A DNA stretch of 63,102 nucleotides, from NCBI GenBank assembly GCA_003602475.1, contig QQSC01000005.1, positions 1 through 63,102 of the forward strand, read 5' to 3'. The translations under genes and the position numbers were made by a program. Origin of the DNA: Candidatus Poseidoniales archaeon (GTDB lineage: Archaea; Thermoplasmatota; Poseidoniia; Poseidoniales; Poseidoniaceae). Positions within the stretch are counted from its first letter, which is position 1, and each line of letters opens with the position of its first letter. The notes beneath the pieces were generated by a model that worked only from the letters and a program-made list of their open reading frames with translations, was not told the DNA's origin and did not search any database. Below, one piece after another: positions 44,971 through 53,189 of this stretch.

Positions 44971-47415
44971 TCAGAAATCCAAATCGTCGTCTTGCCAAAT
45001 TGGGGGTGTATTGGTGGTGGTTGTCCCCGGTTTGGTTTGGCTTGGCATGCTGGTTGCGGGCGGTTCAGTTACCTCAACCGGTGGGGCAATGTCCAGCATT
45101 GGAGAGGCGATTTGACCAGCTTGAAGAGCGTTCAGGAGGTCATCAGCACGTTGCAATTCCCGTTCTTCCGTTCGTTTTTCAAGAACGAGTTGTGCGGCGT
45201 TGACGAGCTGAGGATTCACCGGCGTTTGTTGTACTGCGGCGTGGCCGTGTTGTTGACGAAACTGCCTCGCATAGTCCTCTTTGTGGATTGCATCTGGAGT
45301 GCTCGCAGGCTCAATTCCGGGTGGTGTGGCAGGTTCAGAGGGCCCTGGATTGAATTTGGCCATCCAATCGTCAGCGGTTTCGGATGCGCGTTGGTAAGGC
45401 ATGAGAGTGTTTTCGGCCCTTCTGCGCTGACGAGCACGCACGGCCACCACAACCAAAGCAAAGGAGAACGCACTCGCCAAGAGGACACCCGCCCATGCCT
45501 CAAGATAGGCCAACGACAAGGACACCCTTTCGGCCCAAACCGAGGCCTCATCATCTTCACCAAGCGGTTGCCAAGGCGTTCCGAGATAATCCGCTTCTGT
45601 GGTGTGAACAAACATGTCTTCGGGCGTGTAGCGAGAACGCAAGGTGGTGTTGAGATACATGGTGCCGTTCGAGGACTGATCTTGTGGCAATTCGGCCCAA
45701 GCACGCAAGGTGAAGGTGGAACCAATGGGTACTGTATTGATTTCCATCGATCGTGGTTCAACCACGCCATCTTCGTAAACGGCCCCTTCTGGTGGGACGA
45801 GTCCCATCTCAACGGCATGACTTGATTGGAGTTGAACCATCAGCCCATCCGCAGCGTTCCCGTCGTTACGAACTTCAAAAGCCATGGAGAGCCGGCCGTT
45901 TCGGTCAACCGTTTCATCCACGACGGTTAGATTCCAACGAATCAAAGGGCTCACGCGCAGATTCACTGATTGTGCGGCCACAACTCGACCGGTATCGTCC
46001 ACAACCTCAAGGTCCATGGTTCCCCTGGTGAAGGCCAAGAGTTCAGGACGTGAAACAACGGTGACCACGGCCAATTCCTTTTGCTGACCTCTGAGGAAAA
46101 ACGCACGGTCTGTTTCCCCGACTGAAGTGTTGAAGCCGTCGGTCACATCCGAAATGCGAACCGTGAAGGTGTTGAATGAATTACCTGTGTTTGTTACCGT
46201 GGTCTCAACGGCGCAAGAGTTGATCTCGTTGAGATCGTCGCAACCCTGGTGTTCCACTGAGAACTCAGCCCCAGTGGTTCGCACAATGGTAGCCTGTACC
46301 GTTGTTTCTCGTTGCAACAACGAGGCACCCTGTGCAAACACAATCAGTTTGACACGAAGTTCACCTGTCAGCTCGTAGGGGGCTTGTATGCCTACTTCGA
46401 CCACCCTGGATTCGTTGGGCGACAACGGGACGTCTTCCAAGCCACCAAACAGGGCCACGGTCCATCCACTGACGTTGAATCTGTCTGAGCGTGTCATCCC
46501 TGGCAACACTTGACCGTCCTCATCAACGGCGACCATGCTGATGTTGAGGGTGTTGACCGTGTTGCCCACGTTTCGAACCGTTATCTGTGCCCGACCGTCT
46601 TGGGTTGGTGATAGGGTAAGGTTGGAATCGACATGGTCGATGCTTACGTTTCGTTTTTCATTCATCAACAGATCAAACTGCCACGTGTGGGCAGCGAGGT
46701 CCAATCCTGAAACACCCGTGAGTGTGAACCTCGGCCCTGTTCCTGCCAGAGGCGCGCCGTCAAGAACTTCAGGAACGTCCACCCAAAGGTACACGTAGCC
46801 AGTCTCACCTTGCGTGAGGTTCAACACCGCTTGGCCCTGGGTGTTGCTGTCCATGTTCCAACCCCAGGACCATGACGAAGGCGAGGACAATGAAAACGTC
46901 ACGTTGTCAACACGTTCGGCGTTGTTGGTCATGTTGACCGCTACGGAAGTTCTCACCGTTTCATCAACGACAAACTGAGAAATGCCATTCACACCCCAAC
47001 TCAGGTTTGAGTAAGGTGCAATTCGCACACTCATGTTGACCGAGAGAACAGCATCGGTGTCAACATCTCCTGTGATGTGAAAAGTGATGTTGCTGCTCTG
47101 AAAAGCTGAGGCATTGGACGCCATCACTTCAAACGTGAATTGATGGAGATGGTTGGCCGCTAAATTCGCGCTCGTTGGGAGACCAAGCACGGTCAAATCC
47201 GTATGATTTGAAACCACATCGATCGTTACGGTTTGGGTCACGCTGGCCGTGTTGTGAACGGTGACGTACGTGGTTACGGCCTCTCCGGGATGAACGATCA
47301 CATTCTCTTCAGATACGGCTTCCAAGTTATCGTTGGAAACGGGCATGGCTTCAGCGGGTACCATGGAAGCAAAAAGTGGCGCCACGAGGATGGTCACCAA
47401 CACCCACCAACGCAT
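44971..47415 (-). CDS. Exported NEW3/CARDB-repeat protein with C-terminal anchor
   Basis: The product is 814 residues. A signal peptide (MRWWVLVTILVAPLFASMVP, cleavage near AEA) is followed by repeated NEW3/CARDB-type beta-sandwiches with the hallmark VTNTGNSFNTFTV, VRNVGNTVNTLNI and VRNDGNAADGLMV motifs. One membrane helix lies at about 635-658 (LEAWAGVLLASAFSFALVVVAV), then a basic stop-transfer and a cytosolic tail of about 155 residues, rich in Pro/Gln, ending IWQDDDLDF. Such proteins are common surface proteins in archaea, with an adhesive or S-layer-associated role (inference). It is divergent from the small acidic protein gene. Confidence 0.8.
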   Translation of the reverse strand: MRWWVLVTILVAPLFASMVPAEAMPVSNDNLEAVSEENVIVHPGEAVTTYVTVHNTASVTQTVTIDVVSNHTDLTVLGLPTSANLAANHLHQFTFEVMASNASAFQSSNITFHITGDVDTDAVLSVNMSVRIAPYSNLSWGVNGISQFVVDETVRTSVAVNMTNNAERVDNVTFSLSSPSSWSWGWNMDSNTQGQAVLNLTQGETGYVYLWVDVPEVLDGAPLAGTGPRFTLTGVSGLDLAAHTWQFDLLMNEKRNVSIDHVDSNLTLSPTQDGRAQITVRNVGNTVNTLNISMVAVDEDGQVLPGMTRSDRFNVSGWTVALFGGLEDVPLSPNESRVVEVGIQAPYELTGELRVKLIVFAQGASLLQRETTVQATIVRTTGAEFSVEHQGCDDLNEINSCAVETTVTNTGNSFNTFTVRISDVTDGFNTSVGETDRAFFLRGQQKELAVVTVVSRPELLAFTRGTMDLEVVDDTGRVVAAQSVNLRVSPLIRWNLTVVDETVDRNGRLSMAFEVRNDGNAADGLMVQLQSSHAVEMGLVPPEGAVYEDGVVEPRSMEINTVPIGSTFTLRAWAELPQDQSSNGTMYLNTTLRSRYTPEDMFVHTTEADYLGTPWQPLGEDDEASVWAERVSLSLAYLEAWAGVLLASAFSFALVVVAVRARQRRRAENTLMPYQRASETADDWMAKFNPGPSEPATPPGIEPASTPDAIHKEDYARQFRQQHGHAAVQQTPVNPQLVNAAQLVLEKRTEERELQRADDLLNALQAGQIASPMLDIAPPVEVTEPPATSMPSQTKPGTTTTNTPPIWQDDDLDF

Positions 47416-47507
47416 GAAACACTCAAACCCTCATCGTGTATCAACTCCGCGTTTCGGTGTGTTGGAGAATGCGTAGGTTTCATCAACGCCTCCTCCTACC
47501 GCAATTC

Positions 47508-47948
47508 ATGCCTCCGTTCTGGCCATTTAAGAGAGGGCAACGAGGACCCGAGCAAGTTGAGGAAGAAGCCCCTCCCATATTGACGTACAAAAAAGGCGAG
47601 AGTGCGGGTCGAACAACCACCACCACAATCGAGGACAGGTCAGCCTACACCGATGCATTGGCCTTGTTTGGTGATGGTTCCTCTACGGTTAAACAAGCTG
47701 AGGACCAATCGGTGCGCTACGAAGGCGTGACCGACTCACCATCGGACCAACCCGATGCTCACGAGGTTGACGCCCACGCAAGTCCCCTTACGGACGCCAG
47801 TACCGATTCCGATATCGGACATGAAGATGGCATTCATTCGTGGATTCATCATACCGATGGCTACCATTACAAGAAAATGGCTGATGGTTCGTTTGAGAGC
47901 ACGCCTTATGTGATGCTTGAGAACGGCTCGTACGCTCCTTACGGCTGA
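47508..47948 (+). CDS. Small acidic protein of unknown function
   Basis: The start at 47508 (MPPFWPFKRGQRG) is preferred; the longer frame has an untypical Arg-rich N-terminus. The product is 146 residues. It has a short basic start, a disordered acidic middle (PSDQPDAHEVDAHASPLTD), and a Trp/Tyr/His-rich end WIHHTDGYHYKKMADGSFES followed by PYVMLENGSYAPYG. The end resembles short Tyr/Gly motifs that bind or form small beta-units. No signal peptide and no known family. It is divergent from the NEW3-protein gene (92-base gap) and convergent with the SRAP gene with no gap. Confidence 0.55.
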   Translation: MPPFWPFKRGQRGPEQVEEEAPPILTYKKGESAGRTTTTTIEDRSAYTDALALFGDGSSTVKQAEDQSVRYEGVTDSPSDQPDAHEVDAHASPLTDASTDSDIGHEDGIHSWIHHTDGYHYKKMADGSFESTPYVMLENGSYAPYG

Positions 47949-48611
47949 TCAAAAGAGGGTAGGTAGCGGGTGAATCAGCCCCTTGTGGTCATTGTTTGCA
48001 TTGTTGACATCTCTAGAGACCGCGTGGCATTTCACGGTACCTGCAGGCGTTGGAGACGGCAGAACTGCCTCCCGAACCCAAGCCGAGAGTTCATGCTGCC
48101 TGAGCAACACCGGCATCCTGTGATGCACCTTTTTGCAGTCTTCGTTGGCTTCCGTCGTAAGCATGGCAAACGATGTGTGTGATGTGTTCGAACCCTTCCA
48201 TTCCTCATGCACAACGGCAGCATAGAGCACCTCGTCAGCAATGTGAGTGTTGTACCAAGGTTGTTGCCCAACTGGCGTCGTCATCCATTCGTACCAGCCG
48301 TCCATTGGAAGCAACCCACGACGATGGTTGAAGGCGTCCCGAAACATTGGTTTTTCATTGACAGTCTCCAATCTCGCATTGATTGGTTCCGTGTTTGATG
48401 GACGAGACCAAGACGGCCGCAGCCCCCACGCCATTCGTTTGACCCTCATCGGACCGTTGGGATTGTTGGGGTCAAGATACACAACCGCAGGACGTTGCGT
48501 TGGGGCCACGTTCCACGAAGGGTTCATCGGTTCAAGATCCGACAGGTCAATTGATTCTTCAACAACAAGGGCCTTTTCAAGCGGGGTGGCCAATGCAAAG
48601 CGCCCGCACAT
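47949..48611 (-). CDS. SRAP-domain protein (YedK/HMCES family)
   Basis: The start at 48611 is chosen because it places Cys directly after Met (MCGRFALATP); this Cys must be residue 2 to act. The product is 220 residues. NARLET, GWYEW and HHRMPVLL carry the Asn, Glu and His residues of the active site. SRAP proteins form a thiazolidine crosslink with abasic sites in single-stranded DNA, protecting them during replication. Two further in-frame starts (GTG 48623, ATG 48620) overlap the pheT stop. It is in a run with pheT and the GXGXG protein. Confidence 0.92.
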   Translation of the reverse strand: MCGRFALATPLEKALVVEESIDLSDLEPMNPSWNVAPTQRPAVVYLDPNNPNGPMRVKRMAWGLRPSWSRPSNTEPINARLETVNEKPMFRDAFNHRRGLLPMDGWYEWMTTPVGQQPWYNTHIADEVLYAAVVHEEWKGSNTSHTSFAMLTTEANEDCKKVHHRMPVLLRQHELSAWVREAVLPSPTPAGTVKCHAVSRDVNNANNDHKGLIHPLPTLF

Positions 48612-48619
48612 GACGCTCA

Positions 48620-50374
48620 TCACACAGGGTCTTCAACCACGCCCATCAACGCCATCACATCGATTTCGCCCCCGTTGAGGGGTACGTTCAATTCGTATTG
48701 GTCAGCGATTGCGGGGTCCAATTCACCAAAGCAGCCAACCCATGTGTCGTCAATGAACAATTTAGCACCTCGGCCAGCCAACCACGGACCATCGTTGGCC
48801 TCAAGAGGCTCTGCTCGCCAGGAGATGATGCCCAGGTCACGGCAGAACGCTTGGATTCGACCACGGACGGCGGCAAAACCTCCCGAACGTTCCGCAGACA
48901 AGAACGCCAACCGGTCCGTGTTGATGTGGTTTCTGACCACGGTCCCCAATTCGTAAACACGTTGCGGCAAGTCGTGGTGCTTGTTGGCAGCCAGCAGACG
49001 AATCAACCCTGGCATGAGGTGTTGCCGAAGAACGGTGTGATCGACGGTTATGGGGTTCGTGATGTGCGTGACATCGTGGTTTGGCTTCCAACGCATCTTG
49101 GAAAATTGGTCTTCCATGTTGGACAGCGTCAGCGACTGTATCTGCAAGAATCCCATGCCTTGGAAGGCTTCCCTTAGCCTTCGCCTCAATTGATGGTCCG
49201 GACGAGCCGTTGCGGTCAGATGTGATTTGGGCCAATCTTGGCCAAGGTCTTCGTAACCGTGCCCAATGGCGATGTCTTCAACGATGTCAACGGGATGAAG
49301 CACGTCAAAACGCCATCGCGGCATCTCGATGTCGAGCAAGTGCGTTCCACGACTGGCCTGAGCCATCGATTGACTGCTCATTGGGGCTTCGTCCGGAGCG
49401 TTGACACGTCCGTGCAATCGCCCCCCCATTCGTGTTAAGGCCGTGACGATCTCTTGGTCGTTCATGGTCCGGCCCAGAAGGTGTTTGACAAGTTCTTCGG
49501 GCACCATATGGCGTTGACCTTCTGTGGATGGCATGGTGATGGTGTCTCCGTCGCAGGTGGTGATCTCGACCGATTGAACCTCGCCACCGCGCTCCCTGAG
49601 TTGCAAGCAAACGAGCATCAAGGCTGCTTCGCATGCTCTGGTGTCCCAACCTGTTACGTCGATGAAAAAGTCCTTTGTGGCGTGAGTAACCGTTGTGTGG
49701 GCCCCATTGATGATGGGTGGGAAGGAAAGAACATCGTTCGCCTGGTCCAGAATCAATGGAAACCGTTCCATTCCATCAAGCAAGTGAGCGTATTCTGTTC
49801 CTTTGGGGTGGTGCTGGAGAATGTCACCGATGGACATGGGCTTGGTTTCCCCAAGAGGTACAAACGACGTGTCTGAAGAAACGGCTTCAACCCGGAAGGG
49901 GGGATGGAGCTGTTCGAGGTCGTGGACGCCAATCGATGCTCGTTGACGACCTCGTCCAAGAGCAAAGTGAAGTTTCTCTTGGTGGTCCATGAGGGCCTTG
50001 ATGAACGCTTCTCGACCTTCTGAATCGTTGGGCACGGTGACGTTTCTAACGACCGCTCCGTAAATGACTGGACGCACCGATTTTAACTCTGGATCAACGG
50101 TCATGGTCAAGCCGCTGGGTGTTGAGGCCATGCCAGGTTGGCTTTCAGCATCGTGCAGAAAATTCCGCATGGCGAAGGCAAGTGTTTCACCACTCAGTAA
50201 ATCTGGGCGGTCGGGGAATATTTCGATGTCAAGCGTCTCGGGCGTGCACCCATCGATGTCGGTTCCGAGGAGAGGGAGTCGATGCTCGACATCCTCATGG
50301 TCGTGCGTGTAGCCGTGATTGGCCATGAGTTCGGCCAAAAGGGCTTGTGGGACAGAGATGGTGGGCATGGACAT
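48620..50374 (-). CDS. pheT: Phenylalanine-tRNA ligase beta subunit
   Basis: The product is 584 residues from ATG 50374 (GTG 50377 and ATG 50368 are alternatives). It has the archaeal/eukaryotic PheT layout: an N-terminal domain without the bacterial OB fold, the B3/4 domain with DILQHHPKGTEYAHLLDG and SFPPIINGAHTTVTHATKDFFIDVTG, the B5 domain (DIEMPRWRFDVLHPVDIVEDIAIGHGY) and the catalytic-like core (IQSLTLSNMEDQF...LGTVVRN). With PheS it charges tRNA-Phe. pheS is not in the window. It begins directly after the stop of the GltB-like gene. Confidence 0.95.
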   Translation of the reverse strand: MSMPTISVPQALLAELMANHGYTHDHEDVEHRLPLLGTDIDGCTPETLDIEIFPDRPDLLSGETLAFAMRNFLHDAESQPGMASTPSGLTMTVDPELKSVRPVIYGAVVRNVTVPNDSEGREAFIKALMDHQEKLHFALGRGRQRASIGVHDLEQLHPPFRVEAVSSDTSFVPLGETKPMSIGDILQHHPKGTEYAHLLDGMERFPLILDQANDVLSFPPIINGAHTTVTHATKDFFIDVTGWDTRACEAALMLVCLQLRERGGEVQSVEITTCDGDTITMPSTEGQRHMVPEELVKHLLGRTMNDQEIVTALTRMGGRLHGRVNAPDEAPMSSQSMAQASRGTHLLDIEMPRWRFDVLHPVDIVEDIAIGHGYEDLGQDWPKSHLTATARPDHQLRRRLREAFQGMGFLQIQSLTLSNMEDQFSKMRWKPNHDVTHITNPITVDHTVLRQHLMPGLIRLLAANKHHDLPQRVYELGTVVRNHINTDRLAFLSAERSGGFAAVRGRIQAFCRDLGIISWRAEPLEANDGPWLAGRGAKLFIDDTWVGCFGELDPAIADQYELNVPLNGGEIDVMALMGVVEDPV

Positions 50375-50377
50375 CAC

Positions 50378-51955
50378 CTAACGAGCAAACCAATGGGGCA
50401 GCGGACGACCGTATCCAGCCAATCTCAAGCCGCTTACGGAGGCGGTTTCCGTATCGAGTGCTCGCAAATGTTGACGCTGAAGCATGTCAACGCTGGTGAC
50501 CCCGACACGCCTGAGTTCGTGGGCCAAGTCGTCTTGGGTTCCCATCAACCACAAGGCCATGTCATCGAGGTCAGCGACCGGTACCTCGCTAGCAACGATG
50601 TGAACGCCAGCCGCAAGAAGGACGGCGACATCATGACCCGTGGCTGCGAAACCCAGCAGAACGGCAGATTGTGTGCTGCTGTCGGTGAGGTGTTCTTTGT
50701 TGGAACGGCCGATGATGGGCAGTGCTGCAGCCTCGCTCAAACCGGAACCGTCCTCAATTCGAGCCATGGCGACATGGACGTCGTGATGTACTGCCGAACG
50801 GTGGAGTGCCTCAACCCGTCCAACGGCTTGAATCAACATCGACGGTGCATTTTCTCGTGCGATGGAGCGCAAGGCGACCAGCAATCCATCAAGCTGTTCC
50901 GCGTTCATGGATGGCAAGCGGTCCAAATCCACGGCAAAGCCTCCGGCCATTGGAACAGCGTTCACCACGTCCGTTAGACGATCACCATCCACGATGTAAA
51001 CGTCCATCGATCGAGGTTGATTGTGAACGAGGGAGGGATGCTGGTTGAGCACGGCTTGCGTGGCTTCGCTCGCTGACTCCCCCGAGAGGTCCATGTCAGC
51101 GGGGAGATGCGGCATCATGGGAATTGGCAGTGCGAGTGGGTTGACCTCCTCCGTCACTCCGATGAGTGCGATGGTGTCCACCGTGGCGTAGGGCGGAAGA
51201 CGAGGCTGGCCGCTTGGTGTCAATCCGACTGACGAGAGGTCGCTTGAAGACACCATGTCCCCCAAACCTTCCACGGTCAGGCTGTTTTCATGAGCAGACA
51301 AGCACACAGCATCGCTGGGTACGTGAAGCGATTCATCAGCGAGTTCCTTGTTGATGGCATTGAGTTCCTTGGTTTCAAGTGGTCGGAGAACAACACCGGG
51401 TGGCGGTGTGGGGCAACGTCCGTTCACCACGATACAGCCACCCGTCATGCCGGCTCCGGGGTCGGGTCCGACATCGCCATGGACGACGATCAATCCATCT
51501 GACATGCCACCGCCAACTCGAGCTCCGCACGGTCCACGAACGACAAGACGGCCGCCCGTCATCATGGCCCCTGCATCGTTTCCTGCCCCCTCGAGGACAG
51601 TTATGTCGCCGCTGTGCATGGCGAAGCCGGTGAAATCACCGGAGAGTTGTTCGCAACGAATGCTGGTTCCGTCGTTTCCGGCTCCTAAGAACCCTCCAGA
51701 ATCCCCTTGGATGGTGAACGTACCTCCTTTGCCAAAAGCAGCCGTCCATGAACCCAACACACCCAGTGCGCGAATTCTTGCCCCCTCCGGCAACCCGGGG
51801 CAAAGACCCAATTCCCCATTTTTGGGGACAGGGTCTCCAGCGTTTGTCCACCCGATGCGCAGGATAGCGTTCTGTTTGGCAGCTGCCTCGAGGCGAGGAA
51901 CCAACTTTGTGTTGATGTTTAGAGAACGCTGGACGACCTCGGACGTGCCCGCCAT
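50378..51955 (-). CDS. GXGXG-domain protein with degenerate glutamate-synthase-like C-terminus
   Basis: The start at 51955 (MAGTSEVVQRSLNINTK) is preferred, with AAGGAG about 14 bases upstream; GTG 51979 is the alternative. The product is 525 residues. Residues about 80-195 form the GXGXG beta-helix of the glutamate synthase alpha subunit (GGFLGAGNDGTSIRCEQLSG; GAGNDAGAMMTGGRLVVRG; GAGMTGGCIVVNG). The C-terminal 250 residues resemble the tail of the GltB FMN barrel (AVLLGFAATGHDVAVLLAAGVHIV; LQRQHLRALDTETASVSGLRLAGYG), but the 3Fe-4S cysteine motif and the GGTGAS loop are absent, and the GXGXG domain precedes instead of following the barrel. It is unlikely to make glutamate alone. It heads the run with pheT. 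Confidence 0.6.
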   Translation of the reverse strand: MAGTSEVVQRSLNINTKLVPRLEAAAKQNAILRIGWTNAGDPVPKNGELGLCPGLPEGARIRALGVLGSWTAAFGKGGTFTIQGDSGGFLGAGNDGTSIRCEQLSGDFTGFAMHSGDITVLEGAGNDAGAMMTGGRLVVRGPCGARVGGGMSDGLIVVHGDVGPDPGAGMTGGCIVVNGRCPTPPPGVVLRPLETKELNAINKELADESLHVPSDAVCLSAHENSLTVEGLGDMVSSSDLSSVGLTPSGQPRLPPYATVDTIALIGVTEEVNPLALPIPMMPHLPADMDLSGESASEATQAVLNQHPSLVHNQPRSMDVYIVDGDRLTDVVNAVPMAGGFAVDLDRLPSMNAEQLDGLLVALRSIARENAPSMLIQAVGRVEALHRSAVHHDVHVAMARIEDGSGLSEAAALPIIGRSNKEHLTDSSTQSAVLLGFAATGHDVAVLLAAGVHIVASEVPVADLDDMALWLMGTQDDLAHELRRVGVTSVDMLQRQHLRALDTETASVSGLRLAGYGRPLPHWFAR

Positions 51956-52090
51956 GGGTTTCGCTCTTGCTCCTTGCACAAATATCCATCCGTTTGGGGG
52001 GAAGGTAATCGGGGGTTGGGCAACCGGTCGCTGATGATGGATGAAGAACCCTTATTGAGGTCGTTCACGACGGGAGGATTGGGGAACAGG
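51956..52090. promoter_or_regulatory. Divergent region between the GltB-like gene and GAPDH
   Basis: The 135 bases hold no gene. AACCCTTATTGAGGTC (near 52046-52061) is the best AT-rich candidate for a TATA box of the GAPDH gene, and GGGAGGATTGGGG ending 6 bases before 52091 is a probable ribosome-binding site. The promoter position is a guess. Confidence 0.3.
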
Positions 52091-53128
52091 ATGACCATCA
52101 AAGTCGCCATCAACGGATTCGGTACCATTGGAAAGCGTGTTGCTGACGCAGTCGATGCTCAAAGCGACATGGAGATCGTTGGCGTCACCAAAACGCGACC
52201 ATCTTTTGGCTGTGACCTTGCCGTTCGAAAGGGTTACCCATTGTACTGCACCTTCAACGATAAAGAGCGGATCGACGCTTTCGCACCGGCCGGTTACACC
52301 TGCATGGGCGGTTTGAGCGACCTGCTTGAACAAGCGGATGTGGTCGTGGATTGCTCACCTGGAAAGGTGGGTGCGGCCAACAAAGAAATCTACGTTAACG
52401 CCGGTGTAAAATACATTTTTCAGGGTGGAGAAAAACATGCCATGGCTGAACGGTCGTACACCTCATCCGCCAACCACGAACAGAACCTGAACGCTCCGGG
52501 AACTCGAGTGGTTTCCTGCAACACCACTGGGCTTTCACGAACCTTGGTTCCGCTCTACGACCGTTGCGGTTCACTCAAGGTTGAGTGCACCATGATTCGA
52601 AGGGCAGCAGATCCCGGCGACTCAGCAAAGGGTCCCATCAACGCCATCAAACCCGTGCTGAAGGTGCCATCGCATCACGGCCCAGACGTGATGACCGTCA
52701 AACCGGAGATTCAAATCAATTCCATGGCCGTTGCTGTCCCAACCACCTTGATGCACTGTCATTCCATCGTGGCTTTCCTCCCGCCAGGTCACGGTCTAAC
52801 CACCGAAAGTGTGCTCGATTTGTGGCGCAATCAACCACGAATCATCATCATGAACGGAGGAGAAACCAACATCACCACAACCGCAGAGGTCATGGAATAC
52901 GCTCGGGATATTGGAAGGAAGTGGGGCGATCTCCACGAAATTTTTGTCTGGGAAGACGGGGTCAAACTCGACGGAGACACCCTCTACTTCTTCCAGGCCA
53001 TCCATCAAGAGTCCGATGTGATTCCCGAAAACGTTGATGCGATTCGCGCCCTCATGGGAACCGAGTCAGATTGGAGAGCCAGTGTGGCGCAAACGGACGC
53101 CGCCATCGCCACCTACAACGGCATTTGA
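52091..53128 (+). CDS. gap: Archaeal glyceraldehyde-3-phosphate dehydrogenase
   Basis: The start at 52091 (MTIKVAINGFGTIGKRV) gives 345 residues and avoids a 39-residue extension with no similarity. The Rossmann motif INGFGTIGKRVADAV, the catalytic motif VSCNTTGLSRTL (Cys143) and the archaeal-type C-terminal domain identify the type II family specific to archaea. The phosphorylating enzyme interconverts glyceraldehyde 3-phosphate and 1,3-bisphosphoglycerate with NAD(P), mainly for gluconeogenesis in many archaea. It stands alone on the plus strand, divergent from the GltB-like gene. Confidence 0.95.
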   Translation: MTIKVAINGFGTIGKRVADAVDAQSDMEIVGVTKTRPSFGCDLAVRKGYPLYCTFNDKERIDAFAPAGYTCMGGLSDLLEQADVVVDCSPGKVGAANKEIYVNAGVKYIFQGGEKHAMAERSYTSSANHEQNLNAPGTRVVSCNTTGLSRTLVPLYDRCGSLKVECTMIRRAADPGDSAKGPINAIKPVLKVPSHHGPDVMTVKPEIQINSMAVAVPTTLMHCHSIVAFLPPGHGLTTESVLDLWRNQPRIIIMNGGETNITTTAEVMEYARDIGRKWGDLHEIFVWEDGVKLDGDTLYFFQAIHQESDVIPENVDAIRALMGTESDWRASVAQTDAAIATYNGI

Positions 53129-53189
53129 ACTTCGTTTGGTTTACGCACCGAAGAGGTGTATTGAAAAACGGTCTTGAAGTCCCAACGAC

